This document shows positions 51,022 through 57,208 of a DNA stretch of 64,000 nucleotides, in pieces (positions within the stretch are counted from its first letter, which is position 1; the number at the start of each line of letters is the position of its first letter). The position numbers and the translations under genes were made by a program. Below the pieces are notes generated by a model. The model made no database searches, was not told the DNA's origin, and was given only the letters and a program-made list of their open reading frames with translations. The DNA lies in IMG/VR virus record IMGVR_UViG_3300025383_000001, positions 1-64,000 of that record. The stretch is one strand, 5' to 3'. The stretch is from a virus.

Positions 51022-51645
51022 ATGGAAAATACTTTCCAATTATCAGAAGTACAAAACGACATGTTCACCAATATTGGCGTAACATTCGCAGTAGCTGAAC
51101 TAGATGCTGATGCAGCACTGGAAGATTTTGCCAGGGCAGTAACAGTAAAGAATGACCAGGGAGAGGATGTCGCATCCTATGATTTATGGGAATCAGGCAT
51201 GGCAGTAGTGAAACAGGCTTATGCTGGTAAGAAAGGTGTAACCCTGGATTCAGATACTATCAAGTCTATGGTTAAACGATTCTATCGTCGCCTGGAAGAG
51301 ATGTATGGTTTAACTAAGCCAGCTAAGCCCAGCGCTGAAGGTCAGAAAAAAGCAGCGCAGCGCACAAAAGCCCAGGCAGCATTAGATGAACTCAAGTCTA
51401 AATCTTATGATGAACTCCAAGAAGAGATGGCTAATCTATTGGCTAAGCCCAGTACTGAAACCCTTGCTGCTGCTGGTAAGATCGCCAAGGCTATCAAGGC
51501 TAAAGAAAAGGATGATGTTAAAGACCGTATGACTGAGATCAAGGCTAAGCAAGCCGAAGTAGCTAAGCTAGCTAAACAATGCCTGGTGGAAGATATCCTG
51601 GAAGAATGCCTGGAGCTCTTAGCCGCTAACATCACTATTCAATAA
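51022..51645 (+). CDS. helical DNA-interacting-type protein, paralogue A
   Basis: A 207-residue protein; start 51022 after GGGAGATTGTAAA (an in-frame ATG at 51007 would occupy that site). N-terminal half with LWESGMAVVKQAYAGKKGVT; C-terminal half with KKAAQRTKAQAALDELKSKS, EEMANLLAKPSTETLAAAGK and KEKDDVKDRMTEIKAKQAEV, all helical and charged. The second half is clearly related to the protein at 52579. First gene of the right arm, so probably early. Function unknown. Confidence 0.75.
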   Translation: MENTFQLSEVQNDMFTNIGVTFAVAELDADAALEDFARAVTVKNDQGEDVASYDLWESGMAVVKQAYAGKKGVTLDSDTIKSMVKRFYRRLEEMYGLTKPAKPSAEGQKKAAQRTKAQAALDELKSKSYDELQEEMANLLAKPSTETLAAAGKIAKAIKAKEKDDVKDRMTEIKAKQAEVAKLAKQCLVEDILEECLELLAANITIQ

Positions 51646-51665
51646 CCTATAACCAAGAAAGGATG

Positions 51666-51687
51666 CCCAGGGAAACCTGGGTATTTT
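51666..51687 (+). terminator. weak terminator or attenuator hairpin
   Basis: CCCAGG-GAAA-CCTGGG (51666-51681) with a GAAA tetraloop, followed by TATTTT. It lies between the genes at 51022 and 51692, suggesting reduced read-through. Confidence 0.6.
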
Positions 51688-51691
51688 AATT

Positions 51692-51928
51692 ATGCCTAGT
51701 TTAATTCTCAGTCCGGCCTATGGCCGGGATTATAAATCGAAGGCCGAAGTACTGTCGGCTTTCAATTCTGAAAAGGATTTTATTATCAATTCAGTAATGC
51801 CTGGTTATGCTGGTCTATATTGTAGTAAGCGGGATTTGTCCAGCTTTATTCGAGATGGGTTTACTCATATTGAAATTAGATACCGCAAAATGACCATGTG
51901 CATTTTCCTGGATATACGCAAACTATAA
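51692..51928 (+). CDS. hypothetical small protein
   Basis: A 78-residue protein. PSLILSPAYGRDYKSKAEVL, SAFNSEKDFIINSV, and HIEIRYRKMTMCIFLDIRKL give a compact alpha/beta pattern that reminds me of small conserved phage proteins. The ribosome binding site is poor, since the upstream hairpin is close. Encoded wholly within the CCWGG-dense island. Function unknown. Confidence 0.65.
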   Translation: MPSLILSPAYGRDYKSKAEVLSAFNSEKDFIINSVMPGYAGLYCSKRDLSSFIRDGFTHIEIRYRKMTMCIFLDIRKL

Positions 51929-51954
51929 CCAGGCAGCACCCAGTAGCACTAAGT

Positions 51955-51982
51955 CCCCAGGCATAGACCTGGGGATTTTTTT
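51955..51982 (+). terminator. rho-independent terminator
   Basis: CCCCAGG-CATAGA-CCTGGGG (51955-51974) followed by ATTTTTTT. It ends the first right-arm unit; both arms of the stem carry a CCWGG site. Confidence 0.85.
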
Positions 51983-52034
51983 GTCCCCAGTAAAAAATTA
52001 GGGAACTGGTTGTAAGCGACGCACTAGCCCGCAG

Positions 52035-52061
52035 GACAAAGTGTCACAATGCCACTATGTC
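52035..52061. repeat. 27 bp palindromic repeat R1
   Basis: GACAAAGTGTCA-CAA-TGCCACTATGTC. Ten copies of this family occur in the right arm (consensus GACAAAGTGTCA-N3-TGACACTATGTC). R1 is just after a shared block GGGAACTGG...GCGACGCACTAG (52002-52027) that reappears near 53290-53317. Confidence 0.9.
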
Positions 52062-52132
52062 TTTCTCGGTTAAGCTCTGTAGCAGAGCTTAATATAATTT
52101 TATCGAGTTGTCAAGCATACCGAGTTTATATT

Positions 52133-52432
52133 GTTCTAGCAATGTTCTACCTAATGTTCCTTGTAAGTCCTTGATTATAAAGGAATGTTCTATTGTTCCT
52201 AATGTTCCAAAAATTACTTTGCCCAAAATAATTTTACCGAGTGACAAAGACCCTCTATGCAAGTGCAGATTGCACATGGTGAAATCAAATGAAAAAACCC
52301 CCTCGTAGTAAATTAAATATATAGAACAATAGAACAATATAAATAAATAACCCGCAAAGCCTTTATCTATAAGGCTTAGAGAATGTTCCATCACTTAGAA
52401 CATTATAAGAACAATACCCTATTTTCTAGAAC
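52133..52432. repeat. GTTC/GAAC array in a non-coding gap
   Basis: GTTC occurs at 52133, 52144, 52155, 52187, 52195, 52204 and 52385, mostly as (A/T)ATGTTC(C/T). Its complement GAAC occurs at 52324, 52332, 52398, 52409 and 52429. Between them lies an interval with GTGCA-GAT-TGCAC. The layout suggests an iteron-like or operator cluster, possibly an origin of replication. No gene is credible in 51983-52578. Confidence 0.65.
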
Positions 52433-52447
52433 ATATAGGACAAGTCC

Positions 52448-52476
52448 TTGACATTTCCCACCAAGTGTGCTATACT
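52448..52476 (+). promoter_or_regulatory. strong sigma70-type promoter P1
   Basis: TTGACA (52448-52453), 17 bases, TATACT (52471-52476). The stretch TAGGACAAGTCCTTGACATT recurs almost exactly at promoter P2 (53371-53390). It drives the gene at 52579. Confidence 0.82.
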
Positions 52477-52514
52477 GTATTTGTGAGTCGGAAATTGTTT
52501 TTGGTTCACATCAG

Positions 52515-52541
52515 GACAAAGTGGCAGAGTGACACTAAGTC
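52515..52541. repeat. 27 bp palindromic repeat R2
   Basis: GACAAAGTGGCA-GAG-TGACACTAAGTC. It lies in the leader of the 52579 gene, about 38 bases after the promoter P1 -10, so it will be transcribed. Confidence 0.88.
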
Positions 52542-52578
52542 CCAAACCCTAAACCTCACTCTATTGGAGATTGTTATT

Positions 52579-53157
52579 ATGGCAACAAAAACTGTAGTTA
52601 AAACGGCAGAAATGCTATCTCAATTTGACGAGCAAGAAAAGGCTCGTTTGGTATCTGCAACCCTTGCAATGGACTCTGGTGAAGACGAAGTTGCGGAAGC
52701 AATCGCAACGATTGCTCGTGAACTCGGTAGCAAACCTAGTTGGGCTCGCTATTCAATGGGTCGCATTATCTTCGTTGAAACCCTCGAAGCACAGGGCAAA
52801 ACCGAGGACGCTATCAAGTCCAAGTGGAAGCGGGTTTGTCGTGACTCTGCTATCACTATTCCTGATAGTGATGACCCGCAAGCCAAGAAAAAGGCAGAGC
52901 AAAGGGCAAAGGCTCGTGCTGTATTTGAGAGCAAGTCCGACTCTGAACTAGAAGCGGAAATGGCAAACCTCTTGGCTCAACCTACTCTCAAGCGTATTGA
53001 GGAAGCCAAGAAACTTGGCAAGGAACTTGAGCAACGGCAGAAGGACGCAGGCAAGGACATCAAAGCAGAACTTGCAGAACTCCGCAAGGCTATCCGTGAC
53101 AAGGTCGCACTCATTGAGGACATTGAACAACTGCGTGAAATCCTCGACCAACTATAA
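52579..53157 (+). CDS. helical protein, paralogue B
   Basis: A 192-residue protein; start at 52579 after TTGGAGATTGTTATT. N-terminal half has QFDEQEKARLVSATLAMDSG and EVAEAIATIARELGSK. The second half, KKKAEQRAKARAVFESKSDS, LEAEMANLLAQPTLKRIEEA and KDAGKDIKAELAELRKAIRD, aligns by eye with the end of the 51022 protein (shared EMANLLAxP). Both are charged helical proteins without a named domain. It is followed by a strong terminator, so it is a single-gene unit under P1. Function unknown. Confidence 0.78.
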   Translation: MATKTVVKTAEMLSQFDEQEKARLVSATLAMDSGEDEVAEAIATIARELGSKPSWARYSMGRIIFVETLEAQGKTEDAIKSKWKRVCRDSAITIPDSDDPQAKKKAEQRAKARAVFESKSDSELEAEMANLLAQPTLKRIEEAKKLGKELEQRQKDAGKDIKAELAELRKAIRDKVALIEDIEQLREILDQL

Positions 53158-53179
53158 CTCAACCCGCAGTCCCTTTATA

Positions 53180-53203
53180 CCCCGCCTAGTGCGGGGTTTT
53201 TTT
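53180..53203 (+). terminator. rho-independent terminator
   Basis: CCCCGC-CTAGT-GCGGGG (53180-53196) followed by TTTTTTT. It closes the paralogue B unit. Confidence 0.88.
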
Positions 53204-53208
53204 ATTTT

Positions 53209-53237
53209 CATGCCATCATGCCATCATGCCATCATGC
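53209..53237. repeat. CATGCCAT tandem repeat
   Basis: CATGCCAT occurs three times and then CATGC, immediately before repeat R3. Its ATGCCA element echoes the TGCCAC variant arm of repeats R1 and R4. Confidence 0.85.
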
Positions 53238-53238
53238 G

Positions 53239-53265
53239 GACAAAGTGGCATCTTGACACTATGTC
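53239..53265. repeat. 27 bp palindromic repeat R3
   Basis: GACAAAGTGGCA-TCT-TGACACTATGTC, between the terminator at 53180 and promoter P2. The 53158-53491 gap also holds the second copy of GGGAACTGG-(N)-GCGACGCACTAG; I see no gene in it. Confidence 0.88.
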
Positions 53266-53382
53266 TTTTATACCCCCATTATTTTTTATGGGAACTGGCT
53301 CGACGAGCGACGCACTAGGGAATTCGTTAGCATTGGGGACGAGATTTGGACTTTTTGGACTCCTGTAAGCTAGGACAAGTCC

Positions 53383-53411
53383 TTGACATTTACCACTAGA
53401 TGTGGTATACT
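53383..53411 (+). promoter_or_regulatory. strong sigma70-type promoter P2
   Basis: TTGACA (53383-53388), 17 bases, TATACT (53406-53411). Same module as P1. It drives the long run of small overlapping genes from 53492. Confidence 0.82.
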
Positions 53412-53444
53412 AATAGAGTGGGAATTCGCCTACAACAACCAAAC

Positions 53445-53471
53445 GACAAAGTGTCACTATGCCACTATGTC
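53445..53471. repeat. 27 bp palindromic repeat R4
   Basis: GACAAAGTGTCA-CTA-TGCCACTATGTC, about 34 bases after the P2 -10, followed by CCCAACCAAACGGAG, a leader block that recurs after R9. Confidence 0.9.
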
Positions 53472-53491
53472 CCAACCAAACGGAGTCAAGC

Positions 53492-53650
53492 ATGACAAGT
53501 AAAGAACAAGCCCAACTAACAGGCACGCTACAAAAACTGCTAACCCTTTGCCTCAAATATCCGACCGCAGAAAACATTGCTCTCGCCAAAGAAGTAATGA
53601 AGACAATCAATGTAGTCGGTCTTCAATCCGCAGACAAAGTGGCAGAGTGA
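53492..53650 (+). CDS. small helical protein
   Basis: A 52-residue protein: TSKEQAQLTGTLQKLLTLCL then KYPTAENIALAKEVMKTINV. ATG at 53492 follows ACGGAGTCAAGC; an ATG inside repeat R4 (53459) is in frame but would read through the leader. The end lies in repeat R5. Helical, function unknown. Confidence 0.6.
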   Translation: MTSKEQAQLTGTLQKLLTLCLKYPTAENIALAKEVMKTINVVGLQSADKVAE

Positions 53651-53659
53651 CACTATGTC
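53633..53659. repeat. 27 bp palindromic repeat R5, carrying a stop and a start codon
   Basis: GACAAAGTGGCA-GAG-TGACACTATGTC. The TGA of the 53492 gene and the ATG of the 53655 gene both fall inside it, so the dyad spans a gene border and could control translation. Confidence 0.9.
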
Positions 53660-53957
53660 CAAACTCAAACTAACCTTCGAACCCGCAAGCCAAGTGCCAC
53701 GCACCCACATCAGTCAGTCTTACTTGTGTGTTTCTCGTGTATCACATGATTGTGATGTTCATGTAGAAGCAAGCCGAGCCGACTATCTCAAAGCAAACAA
53801 TCTCCGCATGGTTTGCCACAAGTGTGGCGACGCACTAGCGACGCTAGAGTCCAAACGCAAAGCAAGCATGGTTCAGATTCCGTATTCCAAAGGTGCGTAT
53901 CAGTATATCCACAACCCCGACGAATTACGCTTTACTAACCCAAAGAGGACAACATGA
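53655..53957 (+). CDS. hypothetical protein with Cys-x-x-Cys site
   Basis: A 100-residue protein starting inside repeat R5. SKLKLTFEPASQVPRTHISQ, then LCVSRVSHDCDVHVEASRA and MVCHKCGDALATLESKR, give two Cys pairs that may bind zinc. The end (PYSKGAYQYIHNPDELRFTN) is polar. Its stop overlaps the next start (ATGA). No clear Shine-Dalgarno, consistent with coupling to the upstream stop. Function unknown. Confidence 0.65.
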   Translation: MSKLKLTFEPASQVPRTHISQSYLCVSRVSHDCDVHVEASRADYLKANNLRMVCHKCGDALATLESKRKASMVQIPYSKGAYQYIHNPDELRFTNPKRTT

Positions 53958-54121
53958 TGACCAAAGAAGAAGCCGACGCACTAATGCGTCTAACCGCCTA
54001 CATGCTAGACGAGGATAAGTTAGCCGAATACAAGGGCTCTTTCCGTCAGCCAAACAACGATGTAGAAATGCTCAACGATTACTTGTTGGGTCTTGATTCA
54101 ACAGGGAGTTATCCAAAATGA
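53954..54121 (+). CDS. 55-residue hypothetical protein
   Basis: ATG at 53954 overlaps the previous stop and its own TGA overlaps the next ATG. MTKEEADALMRLTAYMLDED, KLAEYKGSFRQPNNDVEML and NDYLLGLDSTGSYPK: acidic, helical, no known domain. Overlaps on both sides support real translation. Confidence 0.65.
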   Translation: MMTKEEADALMRLTAYMLDEDKLAEYKGSFRQPNNDVEMLNDYLLGLDSTGSYPK

Positions 54122-54342
54122 CCTACACATTCAAACCTCGCAGTCGCAAGAACCTAATCGAGCAAGCCAATGCTCGTGCAATATCTACTCGAATCAAGCA
54201 GATGGCGACGCTTGAAGAAAAGCAGCAGCTTGTCGTTGAGACCAACCCTTTCTTGCATATATTTGGCAAGCAACGCTTGGCTCAGGGTCATCTTGATTAC
54301 AGCACTTGGCTTGACCGCATTTACATCGGGAGACGAAAGTGA
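54118..54342 (+). CDS. small basic hypothetical protein
   Basis: A 74-residue protein: TYTFKPRSRKNLIEQANARA, STRIKQMATLEEKQQLVV, WLDRIYIGRRK. Basic N terminus with helices. Part of a run of overlapping genes under P2. Function unknown. Confidence 0.6.
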   Translation: MTYTFKPRSRKNLIEQANARAISTRIKQMATLEEKQQLVVETNPFLHIFGKQRLAQGHLDYSTWLDRIYIGRRK

Positions 54343-54530
54343 AAGACTACCCGCCTTTCAGCGTCATGGACATAGCGATGGTCAAGGCTTGGAATTTCTG
54401 CATGGAATACGATTCGCACTCAGGTCGTGAAGTAGAACGCATGGGTGCAACCTACCTAAAAGAAGGCTATATCGAGGGCTTTCTTGCAGGCTTTTCACAC
54501 AGGCTCGTAGGTGATGATGAAAATAGTTAA
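54339..54530 (+). CDS. small hypothetical protein (GTG start)
   Basis: A 63-residue protein: KDYPPFSVMDIAMVKAWNFC, SGREVERMGATYLKEGYIEG and FLAGFSHRLVGDDENS. GTG start inside the end of the previous gene. The pattern of a helix with AWNFCMEYD suggests a folded unit. Function unknown. Confidence 0.6.
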   Translation: MKDYPPFSVMDIAMVKAWNFCMEYDSHSGREVERMGATYLKEGYIEGFLAGFSHRLVGDDENS

Positions 54531-54693
54531 GTTATATCGTCATCCTGAAAAGCCTGAGTTCTATCTATTAGTCAAGCATGGTGAGATGGGACTGCTTGTG
54601 AATTACCCTATCGACAAACCTGATCGGAAACGACAGGCTCGGTGGTTTTCTTTAAACGAAGTATATATAGATTGGATAAGGGAGTTTATATGA
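54514..54693 (+). CDS. small hypothetical protein
   Basis: A 59-residue basic protein (MMKIVKLYRHPEKPEFYLLV then MGLLVNYPIDKPDRKRQARW and FSLNEVYIDWIREFI). Two ATG codons and a GTG at 54511 compete as start. Beta-rich with basic loop. Coupled to the following membrane protein gene. Function unknown. Confidence 0.55.
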   Translation: MMKIVKLYRHPEKPEFYLLVKHGEMGLLVNYPIDKPDRKRQARWFSLNEVYIDWIREFI

Positions 54694-54845
54694 TGTATTT
54701 ATTCGGAGTAGTAATTCTTTTGACAACGATTATGGTTTCATCTGTTGCTTGGATATGGGTAGACACACCCTTGCTTGCAATCGCTGGACTTGTCATATCG
54801 TCGTTTACCCTCGGCTTCATTCTAGGGGAGAACAGTAGTGACTGA
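54690..54845 (+). CDS. two-helix membrane protein
   Basis: A 51-residue protein with two hydrophobic segments (MYLFGVVILLTTIMVSSVAW and LLAIAGLVISSFTLGFILG). ATG at 54690 follows GGGAG. A small membrane protein of unknown function. It may act on the host envelope or be a superinfection factor, but nothing specific is visible. Confidence 0.6.
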   Translation: MMYLFGVVILLTTIMVSSVAWIWVDTPLLAIAGLVISSFTLGFILGENSSD

Positions 54846-55020
54846 GCATTACAAAGGGCAACGCATTGACGAATTGTTAGACATGATTGTCCGACTGCAG
54901 TATGCACTAGAAGAGAATAGAGATAGCGTCGACAGCGACGAGGTAGTTCGCCTCGTTGAATCAGAAGCTACCCTTGCAATTATGAAAGCAAAACTAACCG
55001 CACTACAAGGAGAAAAATGA
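54838..55020 (+). CDS. small acidic helical protein
   Basis: A 60-residue protein (GTG start): TEHYKGQRIDELLDMIVRLQ, NRDSVDSDEVVRLVESEATL and AIMKAKLTALQGEK. A charged coiled coil. Both ends overlap neighbours. Function unknown. Confidence 0.6.
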   Translation: MTEHYKGQRIDELLDMIVRLQYALEENRDSVDSDEVVRLVESEATLAIMKAKLTALQGEK

Positions 55021-55166
55021 ATGACAAGAAACTGAATGAACTCATGGCATTACTAAACATGGCAAGCACTCGTGGGATTACCAAAGACCACATGAGATTG
55101 CTTGTTATTCAAGCACAAGAAATTGTGCGTCAACTAAAGAAGGAGAAGTTAAATGGCAAGACCTAG
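55017..55166 (+). CDS. 49-residue hypothetical protein
   Basis: ATG at 55017 overlaps the previous TGA. MNDKKLNELMALLNMASTRG, ITKDHMRLLVIQAQEIVRQL, then KKEKLNGKT. Helical, basic C terminus overlapping the next gene. Function unknown. Confidence 0.6.
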   Translation: MNDKKLNELMALLNMASTRGITKDHMRLLVIQAQEIVRQLKKEKLNGKT

Positions 55167-55446
55167 AAAAGCAAAACCCATGCCTGTCGAAGGCAACGCA
55201 TTAGCACTAGACCTTAAAAACCCACAAAGTTTTGAAGGTGTCACCGACCCTCGCCACGCAGTAGGCAGAACAAGCCGTAGTGCAAGCGAGGCATTCAAAG
55301 ACGCAACCTATGCACAGTCAATGTGGAAATGCGAGTCTGATTTTGAATATGGAGTCCGCTTTGTCAGCGACATGGTGGTCGGTATGTTCACAGTCTTTAT
55401 GTATTTACTAGTCCCTGTGTTATTAGCAGTTTGGTTATTTAGATAG
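55153..55446 (+). CDS. C-terminally membrane-anchored hypothetical protein
   Basis: A 97-residue protein. A basic start (ARPRKAKPMPVEGNALALD) and a polar middle are followed by a membrane segment (MFTVFMYLLVPVLLAVWLF) at the very end. Start preceded by AAGGAGAAGTTAA. Last gene before repeat R6. Function unknown. Confidence 0.65.
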   Translation: MARPRKAKPMPVEGNALALDLKNPQSFEGVTDPRHAVGRTSRSASEAFKDATYAQSMWKCESDFEYGVRFVSDMVVGMFTVFMYLLVPVLLAVWLFR

Positions 55447-55472
55447 ACAAAGTGTCATTGTGACACTAAGTC
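55446..55472. repeat. 27 bp palindromic repeat R6
   Basis: GACAAAGTGTCA-TTG-TGACACTAAGTC, directly between the genes at 55153 and 55495, with its first base in the preceding stop codon. Confidence 0.9.
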
Positions 55473-55494
55473 CCTTTATTACGGAGTCAATTAA

Positions 55495-56196
55495 ATGATG
55501 AAACCTCAAGCATACGAAGCATTGCAAAAAGCAAAGGCACTATTTCGCCACCCAGCAGAAGTCGTGCAAGATGATATTCCATCTGAAGCAACACCAATCG
55601 AGCCTATTCGCAAACCACGAGTAGTCCTTTTACCACCCGATGCACCTAAGTTTGACCAACACTCAATGAAAGAGGAACACAAAAAGATGGAACAAGCCAA
55701 ACAAACCGAACTAGAAAACACCCTCGAAGAAATGGGGCTTACAACCCCAGCCATGAGAGAGCACAAAAAACAAATCGACAAGTATGCCGATATGTCTGTC
55801 ACCAAAGCGTGTGAAGTTTGCCTTGCCAAAGGCATCAAGCAACCCGCAAATATTGCTAAAGAAACAGGCAAGAATGTAAATCAGATTTACACCGCCTTGT
55901 GGCATATCAAGCAACGCAAGAAAAAAGCCAAGGCTCAAGCCAAAGAAGCAAAGCGTTATGAGTATGACATGAGCAAGCCAAACCCCAAATTTGTAGCACC
56001 CAAGTCGTTGGACAAAGTGCAAGCCGATTGGGACAGAGAGCCGACTGCATGGGAAGACGCACACAGGGTAGTCCTGCATGACAGGGAGTGGTATGAAGCC
56101 GAGATTGAAAAGCTAGCGACGGCTAACACCGACTTGCTTATCCAAATTCAAGAACTCAAAACCATCATCAAATACTTGGAAGGTAAATCCAAATGA
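55495..56196 (+). CDS. HTH-containing putative regulator
   Basis: A 233-residue protein. QAYEALQKAKALFRHPAEVV, a Pro-rich segment, coiled coil, then an HTH (SVTKACEVCLAKGIKQPANI, AKETGKNVNQIYTALWHIKQ) at about residues 100-140 with a Lys-rich end. A second coiled coil (AEIEKLATANTDLLIQIQEL) ends the protein, as in DNA-binding dimers. It lies between two palindromic repeats and is a candidate to bind them. Function unproven. Confidence 0.65.
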   Translation: MMKPQAYEALQKAKALFRHPAEVVQDDIPSEATPIEPIRKPRVVLLPPDAPKFDQHSMKEEHKKMEQAKQTELENTLEEMGLTTPAMREHKKQIDKYADMSVTKACEVCLAKGIKQPANIAKETGKNVNQIYTALWHIKQRKKKAKAQAKEAKRYEYDMSKPNPKFVAPKSLDKVQADWDREPTAWEDAHRVVLHDREWYEAEIEKLATANTDLLIQIQELKTIIKYLEGKSK

Positions 56197-57143
56197 CATA
56201 TACACATCAAGGGTATAACTGTGCCCGCATTCCAGCACTCGCAAACTATGCTCAAGCAAAAGAGCATTACCAATCCGTTGCACCCATTCGTGGGAGAAAC
56301 CCCGAAGTCAGACCTCTTGGTAAGAACCGCCGCTTTACATGGTTCACTATCAACGAGAAGCACACGGTCTTGCCCGAATCTGATGACCCACTCGGTTCAT
56401 TCGACATCGCCTATATTCTGCGTTGTTGGAACACCGACTTGATTACATTTCACAGTAATGGTGACATTGTTCTCAAGGATACTAGTTGGCATAGCCCGAC
56501 GACGATGGGTTTCATGACCTTTTCATTGCAGGCTTTCGGTTCAATCATATCCAAGCGAGGCAAATGGTATTTCCAAAACAGCAAGGGGGAGAGTTTTCTT
56601 TTCCACAATGAAATGACTCTACGACAAAACGACGATGGGTTTGTCCGACCCAAAGAAGAAGTTGTAGAGAAGCGATACCGACTGTCACGCAAAGCGATGA
56701 ACTCTATTCGCAAGAAATACAAGGGCTTTATCGAATACGGGAAGAACGCTTTGTCTATCGACCCGACTGTCACAAGGCTTGAAGTTGCCGAGGCTAATCA
56801 TGGCTTGTCATTTCAAGACACACATCTTGTGCCTTATTACTCGTGGAATAGCCCCAACACCGACGGGTCTAACCGCACAAAGCTTTTTCAAGCATTGGAT
56901 AGCTTTAATCAGTCTGGGGATTTAACCCTAGCTTACGAGTTGCTTTGCTATGTAGCACAGTCGGTCGGTCGGTATAACTACCATAAGCAAATCATTGTGT
57001 GTGAACCTAATTGGTTTGTAAACAGAATGACCGAAGCAATGAAGTATCAATTCGCCAAAGAATTGTTTGTCGAAGAAACAGTAGAGAAGGGTGTCGTCTT
57101 TCATGATGACAATATTAAGTATGTAGCAAGAAGTGCGAAGTAA
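56193..57143 (+). CDS. hypothetical protein
   Basis: A 316-residue protein. HQGYNCARIPALANYAQAKE, DIAYILRCWNTDLITFHSNG, then TLRQNDDGFVRPKEEVVEKR and IRKKYKGFIEYGKNALSIDP give mixed alpha/beta structure with no family I can name. It overlaps the HTH gene by four bases and precedes repeat R7. Not obviously an enzyme. Confidence 0.65.
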   Translation: MTYTHQGYNCARIPALANYAQAKEHYQSVAPIRGRNPEVRPLGKNRRFTWFTINEKHTVLPESDDPLGSFDIAYILRCWNTDLITFHSNGDIVLKDTSWHSPTTMGFMTFSLQAFGSIISKRGKWYFQNSKGESFLFHNEMTLRQNDDGFVRPKEEVVEKRYRLSRKAMNSIRKKYKGFIEYGKNALSIDPTVTRLEVAEANHGLSFQDTHLVPYYSWNSPNTDGSNRTKLFQALDSFNQSGDLTLAYELLCYVAQSVGRYNYHKQIIVCEPNWFVNRMTEAMKYQFAKELFVEETVEKGVVFHDDNIKYVARSAK

Positions 57144-57145
57144 GG

Positions 57146-57172
57146 GACAAAGTGTCATGGTGACACTATGTC
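57146..57172. repeat. 27 bp palindromic repeat R7
   Basis: GACAAAGTGTCA-TGG-TGACACTATGTC, three bases after the stop of the 56193 gene and about 40 bases before the MoxR ATPase gene. Confidence 0.9.
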
Positions 57173-57208
57173 TTAGTTTTAAATCTAACTTAAATAAAGG
57201 AAACGGAA

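Larger units (their letters stand above)
50831..51972. repeat. CCWGG-dense island (20 sites in 1.14 kb)
   Basis: CCAGG or CCTGG occurs 20 times between 50831 and 51972 by direct reading. I saw none in the following kilobase. The sites lie in promoter leader, coding sequence and both terminator hairpins alike, so they are not explained by codon choice alone. Confidence 0.8.

Noticed and set aside
52089-52394. 101-codon minus-strand frame in the non-coding gap
   Set aside because: It runs through the GTTC/GAAC repeat array; the product is low in complexity with repeated words and no convincing start signal. Better explained as repeats.
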